Shown: positions 36,353-44,592 of the stretch, piece by piece
Numbering within the stretch: the first letter of the stretch is position 1
Layout: every line of letters begins with the position of its first letter
Origin: Roseomonas aeriglobus
GTDB lineage: Bacteria > Pseudomonadota > Alphaproteobacteria > Sphingomonadales > Sphingomonadaceae
Length of the DNA: 64,000 bases
Direction: 5' to 3'
Assembly (NCBI GenBank): GCA_016937575.1
Contig: JAFHKN010000002.1
Span: 1,116,001 to 1,180,000, forward strand
Notes under the pieces: generated by a model
The model's database searches: none
Seen by the model: only the letters and a program-made list of their open reading frames with translations
Told to the model about the DNA's origin: nothing
Translations under genes and position numbers: made by a program

Positions 36353-38101
36353 TCAAACCAAGGCCTTCGCCTCGTCGTCCATCTCGCCCGAGACCTCCGC
36401 TGCCTGAAGCATCATCTCGGTATGCGCCGCCCCCGACGGGATCATCGGGAAGCAGTTGGCGAGTTTCGCGACACGGCAGTCGACCATCACCGGGCCGTCA
36501 TGGTCGAGCATCGCGGCAATGCCGTCGTCCAGCTCGTCGAGTTTTTCGATCCGGATGCCTTTCCAGCCGTACGCCTCGGCCAGCTTCACGAAATCGGGCA
36601 GCGCGTCCGAATAGCTTTCGGCATAGCGCGACTGGTACGTCAGCTCCTGCCATTGGCGGACCATGCCCATATATTCGTTGTTCAGGATGAAGATCTTGAC
36701 CGGCAAGCGATACTGGGTCGCGGTCGCCAGCTCCTGGATGTTCATCTGGATCGACGCCTCACCGGCGATATCGATGCACAGCGCATCCGGATGCCCCAGC
36801 TGCGCGCCGATCGCGGCAGGCAGGCCGTAGCCCATCGTACCGAGACCGCCGCTGGTCAGCCACTTGTTCGGCCCTTCGAAGCCGAAATGCTGGGCGGCCC
36901 ACATCTGGTGCTGGCCGACCTCGGTCGACACGATCGGAGCGCGATGCTTGGTCGCCTCGTACAGCGCCCGGATCGCCCGCTGCGGCATGATCTCCGTGCC
37001 GTCGCCTTCGGGGAAGTCGAGGCAGCGGGTCTGGCGCCAGCCCTCGATCCGGCTCCACCATTCGGTGAGGTCGGGCTTGGGATGCTCGCGCTTGACCCAC
37101 ACCTCCAGCATCGCGGCGAGCGCGGCGCGGGCGTCGGCGATGATTGGCAGGTCGATGCGCACCGTCTTGTTCACGCTCGACCGGTCGATATCGATGTGCA
37201 CCTTCCGGCTGTTCGGGCTGAAAGCATCGAGCCGCCCCGTCACACGGTCGTCGAACCGCGCACCGACCGCGATGATCAGGTCGGCCTTGTTCATCGCATA
37301 ATTGGCTTCGTAGGTGCCGTGCATGCCGAGCATGCCCAGCCACCTCGGGTCCGACGCCGGGAACGCGCCCAGGCCCATCAGCGTGGAGGTGACCGGCGCG
37401 CCGGTGATTGCAACCAGTTCGCGCAGCAGCCGCGACGCCTCTGGGCCCGCATTGATGACGCCGCCGCCGGTGTAGAACACCGGACGTTCGGCGGCGGCGA
37501 GCATATCGACCGCCTGCTCGATCGCGGCCATGTCGGGGGCGATCTGCGGGCGATACGTCTTGTGCTGGATCGGACCCGGCGCGTCGTATCGTGCGGTTGC
37601 GACCTGAACGTCCTTCGGAATGTCGATGACGACCGGCCCCGGACGCCCGGAGGTCGCGATATGGAACGCCTCATGGACGACCCCGCCCAGCTTTGCAGGG
37701 TCCTTCACCAGATAATTATGCTTGGTGCAGTGACGCGTAATGCCAACGGTGTCGGCCTCCTGGAACGCGTCGGTGCCGATCAGGCCGGTCGGGACCTGCC
37801 CGGTGATGACGACCATCGGAATCGAATCGAGCAGCGCGTCGGTGATACCGGTGACGGCATTGGTCGCGCCGGGGCCGGAGGTGACAAGCACGACGCCCGG
37901 CTTGCCGGTCGCGCGGGCATAGCCCTCCGCGGCGTGCGTCGCCGCCTGTTCGTGCCGGACCAGAATATGCCGGATCTTCGATTGCTGGAACAGCGCGTCG
38001 TAGATCGGAAGCACCGCGCCGCCGGGATAGCCGAACACGACCTCGACGCCGAGGTCGGTCAGCGCCTGGACGAGGATGGTCGCTCCACTCAGTTCGGTCA
38101 C
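36353..38101 (-). CDS. ilvB: Acetolactate synthase large (catalytic) subunit
   Basis: A 582-aa ThDP enzyme from GTG 38101, which has AGGA eight bases upstream; a TTG two codons earlier (38107) is the alternative. It joins two pyruvates, or pyruvate and 2-oxobutyrate, to start valine and isoleucine synthesis. The catalytic Glu lies in RHEQAATHAAEGYARATGKP; VLVTSGPGATNAVTGI and the ThDP-Mg segment DALCIDIAGEASIQMNIQEL ... LNNEYMGMVRQWQ are present. It precedes ilvN by ~137 bases of repeat sequence and follows miaA by 85 bases. I searched the leader for an Ile/Val/Leu peptide and found none convincing. Confidence 0.96.
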   Translation of the reverse strand: MTELSGATILVQALTDLGVEVVFGYPGGAVLPIYDALFQQSKIRHILVRHEQAATHAAEGYARATGKPGVVLVTSGPGATNAVTGITDALLDSIPMVVITGQVPTGLIGTDAFQEADTVGITRHCTKHNYLVKDPAKLGGVVHEAFHIATSGRPGPVVIDIPKDVQVATARYDAPGPIQHKTYRPQIAPDMAAIEQAVDMLAAAERPVFYTGGGVINAGPEASRLLRELVAITGAPVTSTLMGLGAFPASDPRWLGMLGMHGTYEANYAMNKADLIIAVGARFDDRVTGRLDAFSPNSRKVHIDIDRSSVNKTVRIDLPIIADARAALAAMLEVWVKREHPKPDLTEWWSRIEGWRQTRCLDFPEGDGTEIMPQRAIRALYEATKHRAPIVSTEVGQHQMWAAQHFGFEGPNKWLTSGGLGTMGYGLPAAIGAQLGHPDALCIDIAGEASIQMNIQELATATQYRLPVKIFILNNEYMGMVRQWQELTYQSRYAESYSDALPDFVKLAEAYGWKGIRIEKLDELDDGIAAMLDHDGPVMVDCRVAKLANCFPMIPSGAAHTEMMLQAAEVSGEMDDEAKALV

Positions 38102-38186
38102 GGTCAAATTCCTGATTGCACGTTCGCAGTCGCAATATCATGCGGACGTCGCGGCTGCTACCGACACGAAAATGATGCGTCAAGCA

Positions 38187-39113
38187 TTAACGGCGTAATC
38201 TTATTTCAAAACCACGGAAAAGATCGGCCGTTTCTGTCGCTTCGGTGCGTTGCCAGTCATCCGGCGGTTGGTTTCGAAACCAGGTGTATTGACGCTTCGC
38301 GTACTGACGGGTCGCTGCAGATGCCCGGGCAAGTGCCTCGTCGCGGGTCAGGTTTCCGCACAGCCAATCGGCGATGTCCGGTACGCCGATCGCCCGGCGG
38401 ACGGGCGAGCCTGGCGCCACGTCGTCCCGCTCCAGCAGCGCGGCGACTTCCGCCACACCGCCGGTATCGAACATCGTCGCCAGTCGCGCATCGCACCGTG
38501 CCATCAACCAATCGCGCGGGGGGAGCAGGATGGTGGCCGTCAGGTCGATGCGTTCGCCGATCCCTCTGGAGCGCTGCGCCTGCCACCCAGCCAGTGGGCG
38601 GCCGGTCGACAGCACGACCTCCAGCGCGCGGGCGACGCGGGTCGTGTCGGCGGGGTTGAGGCGGGCGGCGGCTGCGGGGTCGTGCTCGACCAGGCGCGCA
38701 TGATTGCTCGCCACCGATGCGTCACGCACCTCGGCGCGGACCAGGGGATCGATGTCCGGTACCGGCGCGATGCCGTCGATCAGCGTGCGCAGATAGAGCC
38801 CCGTTCCACCGACCAGGATCGGCAGGCCGCCGGTTGCATGCACGGCATCGATCGCCGCCGTCGCCTCGACTGCCCAGCGCGCGGCGGAATAGCCGGTATC
38901 GGCGCCGTCAACATGGCCGAACAGCCGGTGCGGGGCGCGGGCTTCCTCCGCGACGCTGGGGCGGGCTGAGAGGATGCGCAGGTCGGCATAGACCTGGCTG
39001 GCATCGGCGTTGATCACCGTGCCGCCGTGCGCTTCGGCGAGCGCGAGCGCCAGTGCGGACTTGCCGCTGGCCGTCGGCCCTGCGATGAGCGCGACCTTGG
39101 GTTTCACCGACAT
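38187..39113 (-). CDS. miaA: tRNA dimethylallyltransferase
   Basis: A 308-aa enzyme that adds a dimethylallyl group to A37 of tRNAs reading UNN codons. The P-loop [19 protein letters not shown] is at residues ~9-27; [20 protein letters not shown] carries the catalytic Asp, and [10 protein letters not shown], and near the end [18 protein letters not shown], are typical. Length is normal. It lies upstream of ilvB in the same direction. Confidence 0.96.
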   Translation of the reverse strand: MSVKPKVALIAGPTASGKSALALALAEAHGGTVINADASQVYADLRILSARPSVAEEARAPHRLFGHVDGADTGYSAARWAVEATAAIDAVHATGGLPILVGGTGLYLRTLIDGIAPVPDIDPLVRAEVRDASVASNHARLVEHDPAAAARLNPADTTRVARALEVVLSTGRPLAGWQAQRSRGIGERIDLTATILLPPRDWLMARCDARLATMFDTGGVAEVAALLERDDVAPGSPVRRAIGVPDIADWLCGNLTRDEALARASAATRQYAKRQYTWFRNQPPDDWQRTEATETADLFRGFEIRLRR

Positions 39114-39126
39114 CCCAGCCGCCGTT

Positions 39127-39213
39127 CGTGCTGAGCCTGTCGAAGCACCGTTCTTCTTTTCATCTGCCTCGTAAAGAAGAAGAGCGGCCCTTCGACAAGA
39201 TCAGGGCGAACGG
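39127..39213. repeat. Dispersed intergenic repeat, type 1, paired arms
   Basis: CGTGCTGAGCCTGTCGAAGC ... (39127-39156) is followed by a reverse arm CCCTTCGACAAGATCAGGGC ... about 30 bases on, making a compound palindrome between the divergent miaA and serB genes. Confidence 0.7.
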
Positions 39214-39236
39214 GTTGGGCACTATTTGGAGTCGCG

Positions 39237-40118
39237 ATGTTCACGGCCACGCTGATCGCTCCCGGCATTCTCGCCGCCGGCGACATTTCCGCCGCGCAGG
39301 ATCGCCTCGATGCCGCCGGGTGCGCACCGGCCGCCTGGAGCTGGCTGGACGAAGGGGATGCGGCGGACATTGCCTTCGCCTTGGCGCCCGACGCGGCCCG
39401 TGCGGCGCTTGAAGGCGCCTTCCCTGGCACCGACGTCGCGGTCCAGCCGGGCGAGGGCCGTCGCAAGGCGCTGATCGTCGCCGATATGGATTCGACGATG
39501 ATCACGGTCGAGTGCATCGATGAGCTCGCCGACTATGCCGGCATCAAGGCCGAGATCGCCGAGATCACCGAGCGCGCGATGCGGGGGGAACTCGACTTCG
39601 CCGGCGCGCTCGACGCACGCGTCGCGCTGCTCAAGGGTTTGGACGAAGGCGCGATCGACCGCTGTCTGGCGGAGCGGGTCACGCTGATGCCGGGCGCGAA
39701 GACGCTGGTACGCACGATGAAGGCGCTGGGCGCGTACAGCGTCCTCGTCTCGGGCGGCTTCACCCGCTTTGCCGAGCCTGTGGGCAAGGAGATCGGTTTC
39801 GACCGCGTGGTTGCCAATCAGCTGGTGGTCGCCGATGGGGCGCTCGACGGCACGGTGACCAAGCCGATCGTCGATTCCGGCACCAAACAGGCCGAACTCG
39901 AACGCGCGTTGGCCGACCGCGGCCTCACCGCGGCGCAGGCGTTGGCGGTGGGCGATGGCGCCAACGACCTGGCGATGATTCGCGTGGCCGGGCTGGGCAT
40001 CGCCTTTCACGCCAAGCCGATCGTTGCGGCGGCGGCCGGCGTGCGGATCGACCACAACGACCTGACGGCGCTGCTGTGGGCGCAGGGCATCGCGCGGTCC
40101 GAGTGGGTCGGTGGGTGA
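39237..40118 (+). CDS. serB: Phosphoserine phosphatase
   Basis: A 293-aa HAD-family enzyme making serine from phosphoserine. The nucleophile motif DMDSTMITVECIDELADYAG starts near residue 83; motif II is VLVSGGFTRFAEPVG, the Lys motif lies in GTVTKPIVDSGTK, and motif III is AVGDGANDLAMIRVAGLGIA. The N-terminal ~80 residues form the usual substrate-independent domain. It starts at ATG 39237. A small membrane-protein gene follows 4 bases after the stop. Confidence 0.96.
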   Translation: MFTATLIAPGILAAGDISAAQDRLDAAGCAPAAWSWLDEGDAADIAFALAPDAARAALEGAFPGTDVAVQPGEGRRKALIVADMDSTMITVECIDELADYAGIKAEIAEITERAMRGELDFAGALDARVALLKGLDEGAIDRCLAERVTLMPGAKTLVRTMKALGAYSVLVSGGFTRFAEPVGKEIGFDRVVANQLVVADGALDGTVTKPIVDSGTKQAELERALADRGLTAAQALAVGDGANDLAMIRVAGLGIAFHAKPIVAAAAGVRIDHNDLTALLWAQGIARSEWVGG

Positions 40119-40122
40119 CGGC

Positions 40123-40335
40123 ATGGCGCGGCGACCGACCGTCCGGCTGATCTACGCCATCCTGTTCGTCTCGTTCTGTGTGATGGTTGGGAAAGCCTGT
40201 CAGTACGCGGCGGTCGACGCGCTGGGTGACCGCCTTGGCTTCGAAGTCGCGTCCATCGCCGGACTCGCGCCGTTTTTCGGCGTGCTGGCTGTGCTGAAAG
40301 CACGCTACCCACGCTATTTCGCGTTTCGCGGCTAG
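40123..40335 (+). CDS. Small membrane protein of unknown function
   Basis: A 70-aa protein from ATG 40123. It has two hydrophobic stretches, TVRLIYAILFVSFCVMVGKA (~6-25) and IAGLAPFFGVLAVL (~46-59), separated by YAAVDALGDRLGFEVAS, and ends ARYPRYFAFRG. I do not recognise the family. It begins 4 bases after serB and is probably cotranscribed with it; its end overlaps the converging hypothetical gene by 4 bases. Confidence 0.6.
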   Translation: MARRPTVRLIYAILFVSFCVMVGKACQYAAVDALGDRLGFEVASIAGLAPFFGVLAVLKARYPRYFAFRG

Positions 40336-40637
40336 CCCATCCGATACGGCGTCGGATCGCCGCGCTCAGCGATCAGTTGCTCGTGCGCTCGACGCAGACA
40401 CTCCGAATAGGCGGTGACCATATCCGCTACCGGTCGCCCGGCCATCTCGGCGAGCAAGGCGGGGATCCTATTTTCGTCATGCATCGCGGCGATGCCGGAA
40501 ACCGTGCTTTCGTCCAGGCCGAGGTCCCGCGCCAACATTCGCGCCGCCCGCGCCCGGCGGCGGAATTCGAAGTCGAGCAGTCGCGCGGATTCGAACTCCT
40601 CCTTCTTCCGCATCGCCTTGCCGAGGTCGAAGACCAC
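40332..40637 (-). CDS. Hypothetical helical protein downstream of a SPOR gene
   Basis: A ~101-aa protein from GTG 40637 (VVFDLGKAMRKKEEFESARL); an internal ATG at 40613 would trim eight residues. The protein is charged and predicted helical: LLDFEFRRRARAARMLARDL, GLDESTVSGIAAMHDENRIP, VADMVTAYSECLRRAHEQLI. I do not recognise it. Its start lies 8 bases beyond the stop of the SPOR/Sel1 gene, so the two are likely one transcript. The long ORF extension upstream of GTG 40637 is a shadow of that gene. Confidence 0.55.
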   Translation of the reverse strand: MVFDLGKAMRKKEEFESARLLDFEFRRRARAARMLARDLGLDESTVSGIAAMHDENRIPALLAEMAGRPVADMVTAYSECLRRAHEQLIAERGDPTPYRMG

Positions 40638-40645
40638 CGGCGACG

Positions 40646-41659
40646 TTACCGGCTCGGCACGCAGGGCTTGACCGAGCCGCAGCCGCGCGTAGCCTCTGCC
40701 TGGCTGGCATAGGGGCCGACGAGCAAGCGGGTCAGGTCGCCCGCCCTGACGTAATAGGGCTGGCGGCCGGGGAAGCGGCTGGCAACCTGGCTCCACAAAC
40801 GGCGCGCGCCATCTGGGTCGCGGAAGGCGCCGAGCTGGACGCGCCATGCGCCGCTCGCGACCGGCTTGGGTTCGGCGGAGGGGCGGGGGGCGACCGGGCG
40901 CGGGGCAGGTGGGGGCGGCGTGCGGGCCGGGCGCGTATCGATCACGTCGGGCGTCACCGGCTGCGACGGCGGGACATCCGTTGTCTCGATCTGGCGGCGT
41001 GCCGGCGGCGTGCGGGTGGGGCGCGGGGTATTGGCGGCGAGGCGCGTGGTCGTCGTCGGCAACGGATTGGTCGCTTCCGCCTCGTACCGGCGGGCAAGTT
41101 CGGTGCCCTTCTGGCGATCACTGGCCGAGATATAGCGGTCCATCTGTGCCAGCGTCGTCGCCGCCTGCGGCAGGCCGGCAGCATTGGCGCGGGTCATCAG
41201 CGCATAGGCCTTCACCCAGTCGCGCTGCACCACATCGGCGTTGAAGAACATCGTGCCGAGGACATATTGCGCGCGCGGCTCGCCCCGGGCGGCGGACTTT
41301 TCCAGCCACGGCAGCGCCTGGTCGCGGCGATTGTTCTGGAACAGCGCCAGACCATAATTGTCGGACGCCTGCGGATGCCCCTGCACCGCGGCCTTGCGAT
41401 ACCATTCCTCCGCCATGGCAAGATCGATCGGCACCCCGCGGCCGAGCTTATAGGCCTGGCCCAGGTTGAATTGCGCATCGGCATCGCCCGCGATCGCCAG
41501 CGGGCGCCATTCGTCGATGGCTTTCTTGTAATCGCCGCGTGCCCAGGCATCGACTCCGGCCTTCACATCGGCGGACGCGGGGCTGGGCAGCAGCACGACC
41601 GTTGCCAGCGCTGCCGCAACGCCCAGAACCATCGCCGTGCCAAACCGCTTCTTCGCCAT
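40646..41659 (-). CDS. Sel1/TPR-repeat protein with C-terminal SPOR domain
   Basis: A 337-aa exported protein from ATG 41659, with GGAG at good spacing; ATG 41683 is possible but lacks one. A signal peptide (AMVLGVAAALATVVLLPSPA, ASA cleavage ~29) precedes Sel1-like repeats (~35-175: AQFNLGQAYKLGRGVPIDLA, AEEWYRKAAVQGHPQASDNY), a Pro/Thr/Arg-rich linker (~200-255), and a SPOR domain (~262-337: WRVQLGAFRDPDGARRLWSQ, LTRLLVGPYASQAEA). SPOR domains bind glycan strands lacking peptide stems at division sites. A ParA gene is divergent 250 bases away and a second SPOR protein lies beyond it. Confidence 0.85.
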   Translation of the reverse strand: MAKKRFGTAMVLGVAAALATVVLLPSPASADVKAGVDAWARGDYKKAIDEWRPLAIAGDADAQFNLGQAYKLGRGVPIDLAMAEEWYRKAAVQGHPQASDNYGLALFQNNRRDQALPWLEKSAARGEPRAQYVLGTMFFNADVVQRDWVKAYALMTRANAAGLPQAATTLAQMDRYISASDRQKGTELARRYEAEATNPLPTTTTRLAANTPRPTRTPPARRQIETTDVPPSQPVTPDVIDTRPARTPPPPAPRPVAPRPSAEPKPVASGAWRVQLGAFRDPDGARRLWSQVASRFPGRQPYYVRAGDLTRLLVGPYASQAEATRGCGSVKPCVPSR

Positions 41660-41907
41660 CGCTACGCTCCACTTTGTCGCCATGTAACGCGCATTACGCG
41701 TGGAATCGCAAAGAAAAGGTGAGCGCGCTGTAAACCTTGTGCCGGAATTGGTGCCACGCCCGTCGGACGGAGCCGCTGCGCGGCACCGCCGCCCGACGTG
41801 GCCTCTCGCCGCCTTGCTCACGCAAGCCGGCGTGGTCCCGCGTCTTAACCCAATCTTGACGCCACCCGTGCCATCTCCGGCAGCGTAACAACACGCAAAG
41901 GGTGGCA

Positions 41908-42618
41908 ATGCGCGTATTGGCGATGGCATCGCAGAAGGGCGGATCCGGCAAGACGACCTTGTCCGGGCACCTGGCCGTGCAGGCACAACTGGCGGGGGCC
42001 GGGCCGGTCGTGCTGATCGATATCGATCCGCAAGGCTCGCTGAGCGACTGGTGGAACGAGCGCGAGACGGAGTTTCCCGCTTTCGCCCAGACGACCGTCG
42101 CGCGGCTGGCAGCCGACCTTGAGGTACTGCGCCAGCAGGGCTTCAAGCTGGCCGTCATCGATACGCCGCCGGCGATCACCATGGCGATCCAGAGCGTGAT
42201 CGCGGTGGCCGAGCTGATCGTCATCCCGACGCGCCCGAGCCCGCACGATCTGCGTGCGGTCGGCGCCACCGTCGACCTGTGCGACCGTGCCGGCAAGCCG
42301 TTGATCTTCGTGGTCAACGCCGCGACGCCCAAGGCACGCATCACCAGCGAGGCCGCGGTCGCGCTGTCGCAACACGGCACCGTGGCACCGGTGACGATCC
42401 ATCACCGCACCGATTTCGCGGGATCGATGATCGATGGCCGCACCGTCATGGAGATCGACCCCCGCGGTAAATCGGCGGCCGAGGTCGCGGCGCTGTGGGG
42501 CTATATTTCCGACCGACTGGAAAAGAATTTCCGCCGCACGGTCTTCGCCGCGCCGAACACCGTGGGCTTCGCCGCCACACGCCCCGCTGCCGGCTTCGGC
42601 CGCCGCGTGGTCAGCTGA
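41908..42618 (+). CDS. ParA-family ATPase
   Basis: A 236-aa ATPase from ATG 41908, with AAAGGG upstream. The deviant Walker A SQKGGSGKTTL starts at residue ~8; VVLIDIDPQGSLSDWW (Walker A'), LAVIDTPPAITMAIQSVIAV (Walker B region) and IVIPTRPSPHDLRAV are ParA hallmarks. There is no N-terminal DNA-binding domain. ParA ATPases form gradients on the nucleoid or membrane to position DNA or protein cargo. It is followed, with a 1-base overlap, by a protein with a ribbon-helix-helix-like C-terminus, not by a ParB; with the SPOR genes around it, this is unlikely to be the main chromosome-segregation parA. Confidence 0.9.
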   Translation: MRVLAMASQKGGSGKTTLSGHLAVQAQLAGAGPVVLIDIDPQGSLSDWWNERETEFPAFAQTTVARLAADLEVLRQQGFKLAVIDTPPAITMAIQSVIAVAELIVIPTRPSPHDLRAVGATVDLCDRAGKPLIFVVNAATPKARITSEAAVALSQHGTVAPVTIHHRTDFAGSMIDGRTVMEIDPRGKSAAEVAALWGYISDRLEKNFRRTVFAAPNTVGFAATRPAAGFGRRVVS

Positions 42619-43136
42619 TGGGGAGCGCGATGTTCGGATCGATCAAACCTGCTGCGTCGCTGTCCTCGGGCCTGCTGGCACGAAAGGGTCAGGCACGACC
42701 GGCGATGCGTCCCCAGGGCTTTCACGGCCCTGCAGCGACGCTCGACGACCTCGGCTGGAACGACATGGGCGGAGAGGCGGTCGAGCCGGCGCCCGTCGTG
42801 GTGATCACGCCGGCCGCAGCGCCTGTCGCGCCGCCGGTGACGACGGTGCCGCCGGTGCTCGTCGAACGTGAAAGCCTGCGCGAGGAAATCGAGACGCCGG
42901 CCGTCACTGTGCCGGCGCCGAAGGCCGCGGCAGTGCCGGCCAAGGGCAAAGCGGCGTTCACGCTGCGCCTCGATCCCGATCGCCACCTGCGCCTGCGTCT
43001 GGCCTCGGCCAGCCGCAACCGTTCGGCCCAGGCGCTCGTCGTCGAGGCGCTCGACGCCTTTCTCGCTACCCTGCCCGAGGTCGATGGCCTCGCGCAGCAC
43101 CTGACCGTCGATACGGCTTCAAGGGGGAAGTCATGA
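42618..43136 (+). CDS. Probable ribbon-helix-helix partner of ParA
   Basis: A 172-aa protein; ATG 42618 overlaps the parA stop (TGATG), and ATG 42630 with GGGGAG upstream is an alternative. The first ~110 residues are low-complexity (Pro/Ala/Val-rich). The C-terminal segment AAFTLRLDPDRHLRLRLASA then SRNRSAQALVVEALDAFLAT has the beta-strand, helix and helix pattern of a ribbon-helix-helix DNA-binding dimer, as in ParG-type partners. I infer it is the adaptor or centromere-binding partner of ParA. It overlaps the next gene by ATGA. The family match is by pattern only. Confidence 0.65.
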   Translation: MGSAMFGSIKPAASLSSGLLARKGQARPAMRPQGFHGPAATLDDLGWNDMGGEAVEPAPVVVITPAAAPVAPPVTTVPPVLVERESLREEIETPAVTVPAPKAAAVPAKGKAAFTLRLDPDRHLRLRLASASRNRSAQALVVEALDAFLATLPEVDGLAQHLTVDTASRGKS

Positions 43137-44464
43137 CCAAGCGTAACCTGATCGCTGCGGCGCTGCTGACGAGCGTGACGCTCGCCGGCGGCATCGCCGC
43201 CACTGCCTCGATCGACACGGGCAATCCTGCTCGCGCCGCATCCGAAGCGAAGACCGCCCGCAAGGCGCTCGACAAGCGCCATACCGACAAGGCGATCGCC
43301 AAGGCCGAGGCCGCAGTGGCGCTCGATCCGCGCAATGCCGGCTATCGCACCCTGCTGGGCCAAGCCTATCTGGCTGCTGGGCGGTTCCCGTCCGCAGTTT
43401 CGGCACTGACCGATGCGCTGGCGCTCAGCCCCGGCGATGGCACAGCCGCGCTGCATCTGGCACTGGCGCAGATCGCGACCGGCCAGTGGGATGCCGCGCG
43501 CGAGACGTTGACCACGCATGACGGCATTCCGGCCAAGGACCGCGGGCTCGCCTTCGCCCTGGCCGGCGATCCGGGCACGGCGGTCAGCGTTCTGACCCAG
43601 GCCGCGCGCGCGCCCGACGCCGATGCCAAGACGCGCCAGAACCTCGCCCTCAGCCTCGCGCTGGCGGGCCGCTGGAACGAGGCGAAGGCGGTGGCGTCCT
43701 TCGACATGTCGCCGGCGGACGTCGACCAGCGCATGGCCCAGTGGGCGGCCTTCGCAACGCCCAGCGGGGCGGCCGATCAGGTCGCTGCGCTGCTGGGCGT
43801 GGTGCCGGTCGAGGATGCCGGCCAGCCGACGCGCCTCGCGCTGACCACCACCTCGCCGAATATGGTCGCTGTCGCCCAGGCGGTGCCGGCAGCCGAAAGC
43901 CTGCCGCATTCGCAGGCTATGGAGGCCGCTCCGCAGGTCGCCGAGGTCGCACCGGTAGCGGCGCCCGCCGTGGGCAAGGCCGACGTCGCCAACATCGGCG
44001 CTGCACCGGTCACGTTCGCGCCGCGACGGGAAATCGTGCAGGCCCTGCCCGTCAAGGCGCCCTTGAAGGTGCCGACCACGCGAGTCGCTGTCGCTGCGAT
44101 CACGGCGCCGCTTGCGCCGGCCGTGGCAACCAAGCCACTGGTCGCCTGGACTCCGGCGAAGGGCAATTTCTACGTCCAGCTCGGCGCCTTCGAGAATGCC
44201 GGCGTGGCCAAGGATGCGTGGGGTCGCCTGTCGCATCGCATTGCGGCACTGGGGGCGCACACGCCAACCGGCGCGAAGATCGCGAGCGGCGGGCAGACTT
44301 TCTACCGGCTCGCGGTGGGCGGCTTCGCTCGCGGCGATGCGGATGCGCTGTGCCGCAAGGTTCGTGCCGGTGGCGGTCGCTGCTTCGTACGCGCGGGCGC
44401 CGGGGACGCGGTTGCCGCGTGGGTGAAGCCGACGAAGGCGGGCGTCCAGCTGGCGATGCGCTGA
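43133..44464 (+). CDS. TPR protein with C-terminal SPOR domain
   Basis: A 443-aa exported protein from ATG 43133 (ATGA overlap with the RHH gene). A signal peptide (MTKRNLIAAALLTSVTLAGG, to ~36) is followed by TPR-like repeats (~45-210: AKAEAAVALDPRNAGYRTLL, GQAYLAAGRFPSAVSALTDA), a Val/Ala/Pro-rich linker (~230-335) and a SPOR domain (~345-420: NFYVQLGAFENAGVAKDAWG, TFYRLAVGGFARGDADALCR). It mirrors the SPOR protein on the other side of parA. Coupled translation with ParA and its partner suggests a joint role in placing or sensing cell-wall synthesis, which is inference. Confidence 0.83.
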   Translation: MTKRNLIAAALLTSVTLAGGIAATASIDTGNPARAASEAKTARKALDKRHTDKAIAKAEAAVALDPRNAGYRTLLGQAYLAAGRFPSAVSALTDALALSPGDGTAALHLALAQIATGQWDAARETLTTHDGIPAKDRGLAFALAGDPGTAVSVLTQAARAPDADAKTRQNLALSLALAGRWNEAKAVASFDMSPADVDQRMAQWAAFATPSGAADQVAALLGVVPVEDAGQPTRLALTTTSPNMVAVAQAVPAAESLPHSQAMEAAPQVAEVAPVAAPAVGKADVANIGAAPVTFAPRREIVQALPVKAPLKVPTTRVAVAAITAPLAPAVATKPLVAWTPAKGNFYVQLGAFENAGVAKDAWGRLSHRIAALGAHTPTGAKIASGGQTFYRLAVGGFARGDADALCRKVRAGGGRCFVRAGAGDAVAAWVKPTKAGVQLAMR

Positions 44465-44487
44465 GGGCTATTTCGCCCTTGTCTTCC

Positions 44488-44580
44488 GTCATTCCCGCGA
44501 AGGCGGGAATTGATTCTGGCTGGCCTTCATGAATCTCACGTCGGTCAGCCAGAATTGATCCCCGTCTTCGCGGGGTGACG
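44488..44580. repeat. Compound intergenic palindrome (CCCGCGAAGGCGGG type)
   Basis: Nested palindromes: ATTCCCGC-GAAG-GCGGGAAT (44491-44510), ATTCTGGCTG/CAGCCAGAAT (44513-44522, 44546-44555) and CCCCG/CGGGG (44560-44575), framed by GTCA ... TGAC. It lies between the converging SPOR and pyrC-like genes and may also terminate them. Confidence 0.8.
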
Positions 44581-44592
44581 TTTCTTGAAGGG

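Noticed and set aside
38102..38186. Possible attenuation leader peptide ahead of ilvB
   Set aside because: The best frame (MILRLRTCNQ...) has few branched-chain codons and runs on into the ilvB gene without stopping; no hairpin set like that of leuA is seen.
40646..40700. Possible frameshift at the end of the Sel1-SPOR gene
   Set aside because: The terminal residues (CGSVKPCVPSR) are compatible with a normal SPOR end, and the alternate frame belongs to the shadow upstream of the next small gene.
41908..42618. Identification of this ParA as the main chromosome-partition parA or as plasmid-borne
   Set aside because: No ParB, parS-like repeats, rsmG/mnmG neighbours or replication gene are present; the partner is an RHH-like protein and SPOR genes flank it.
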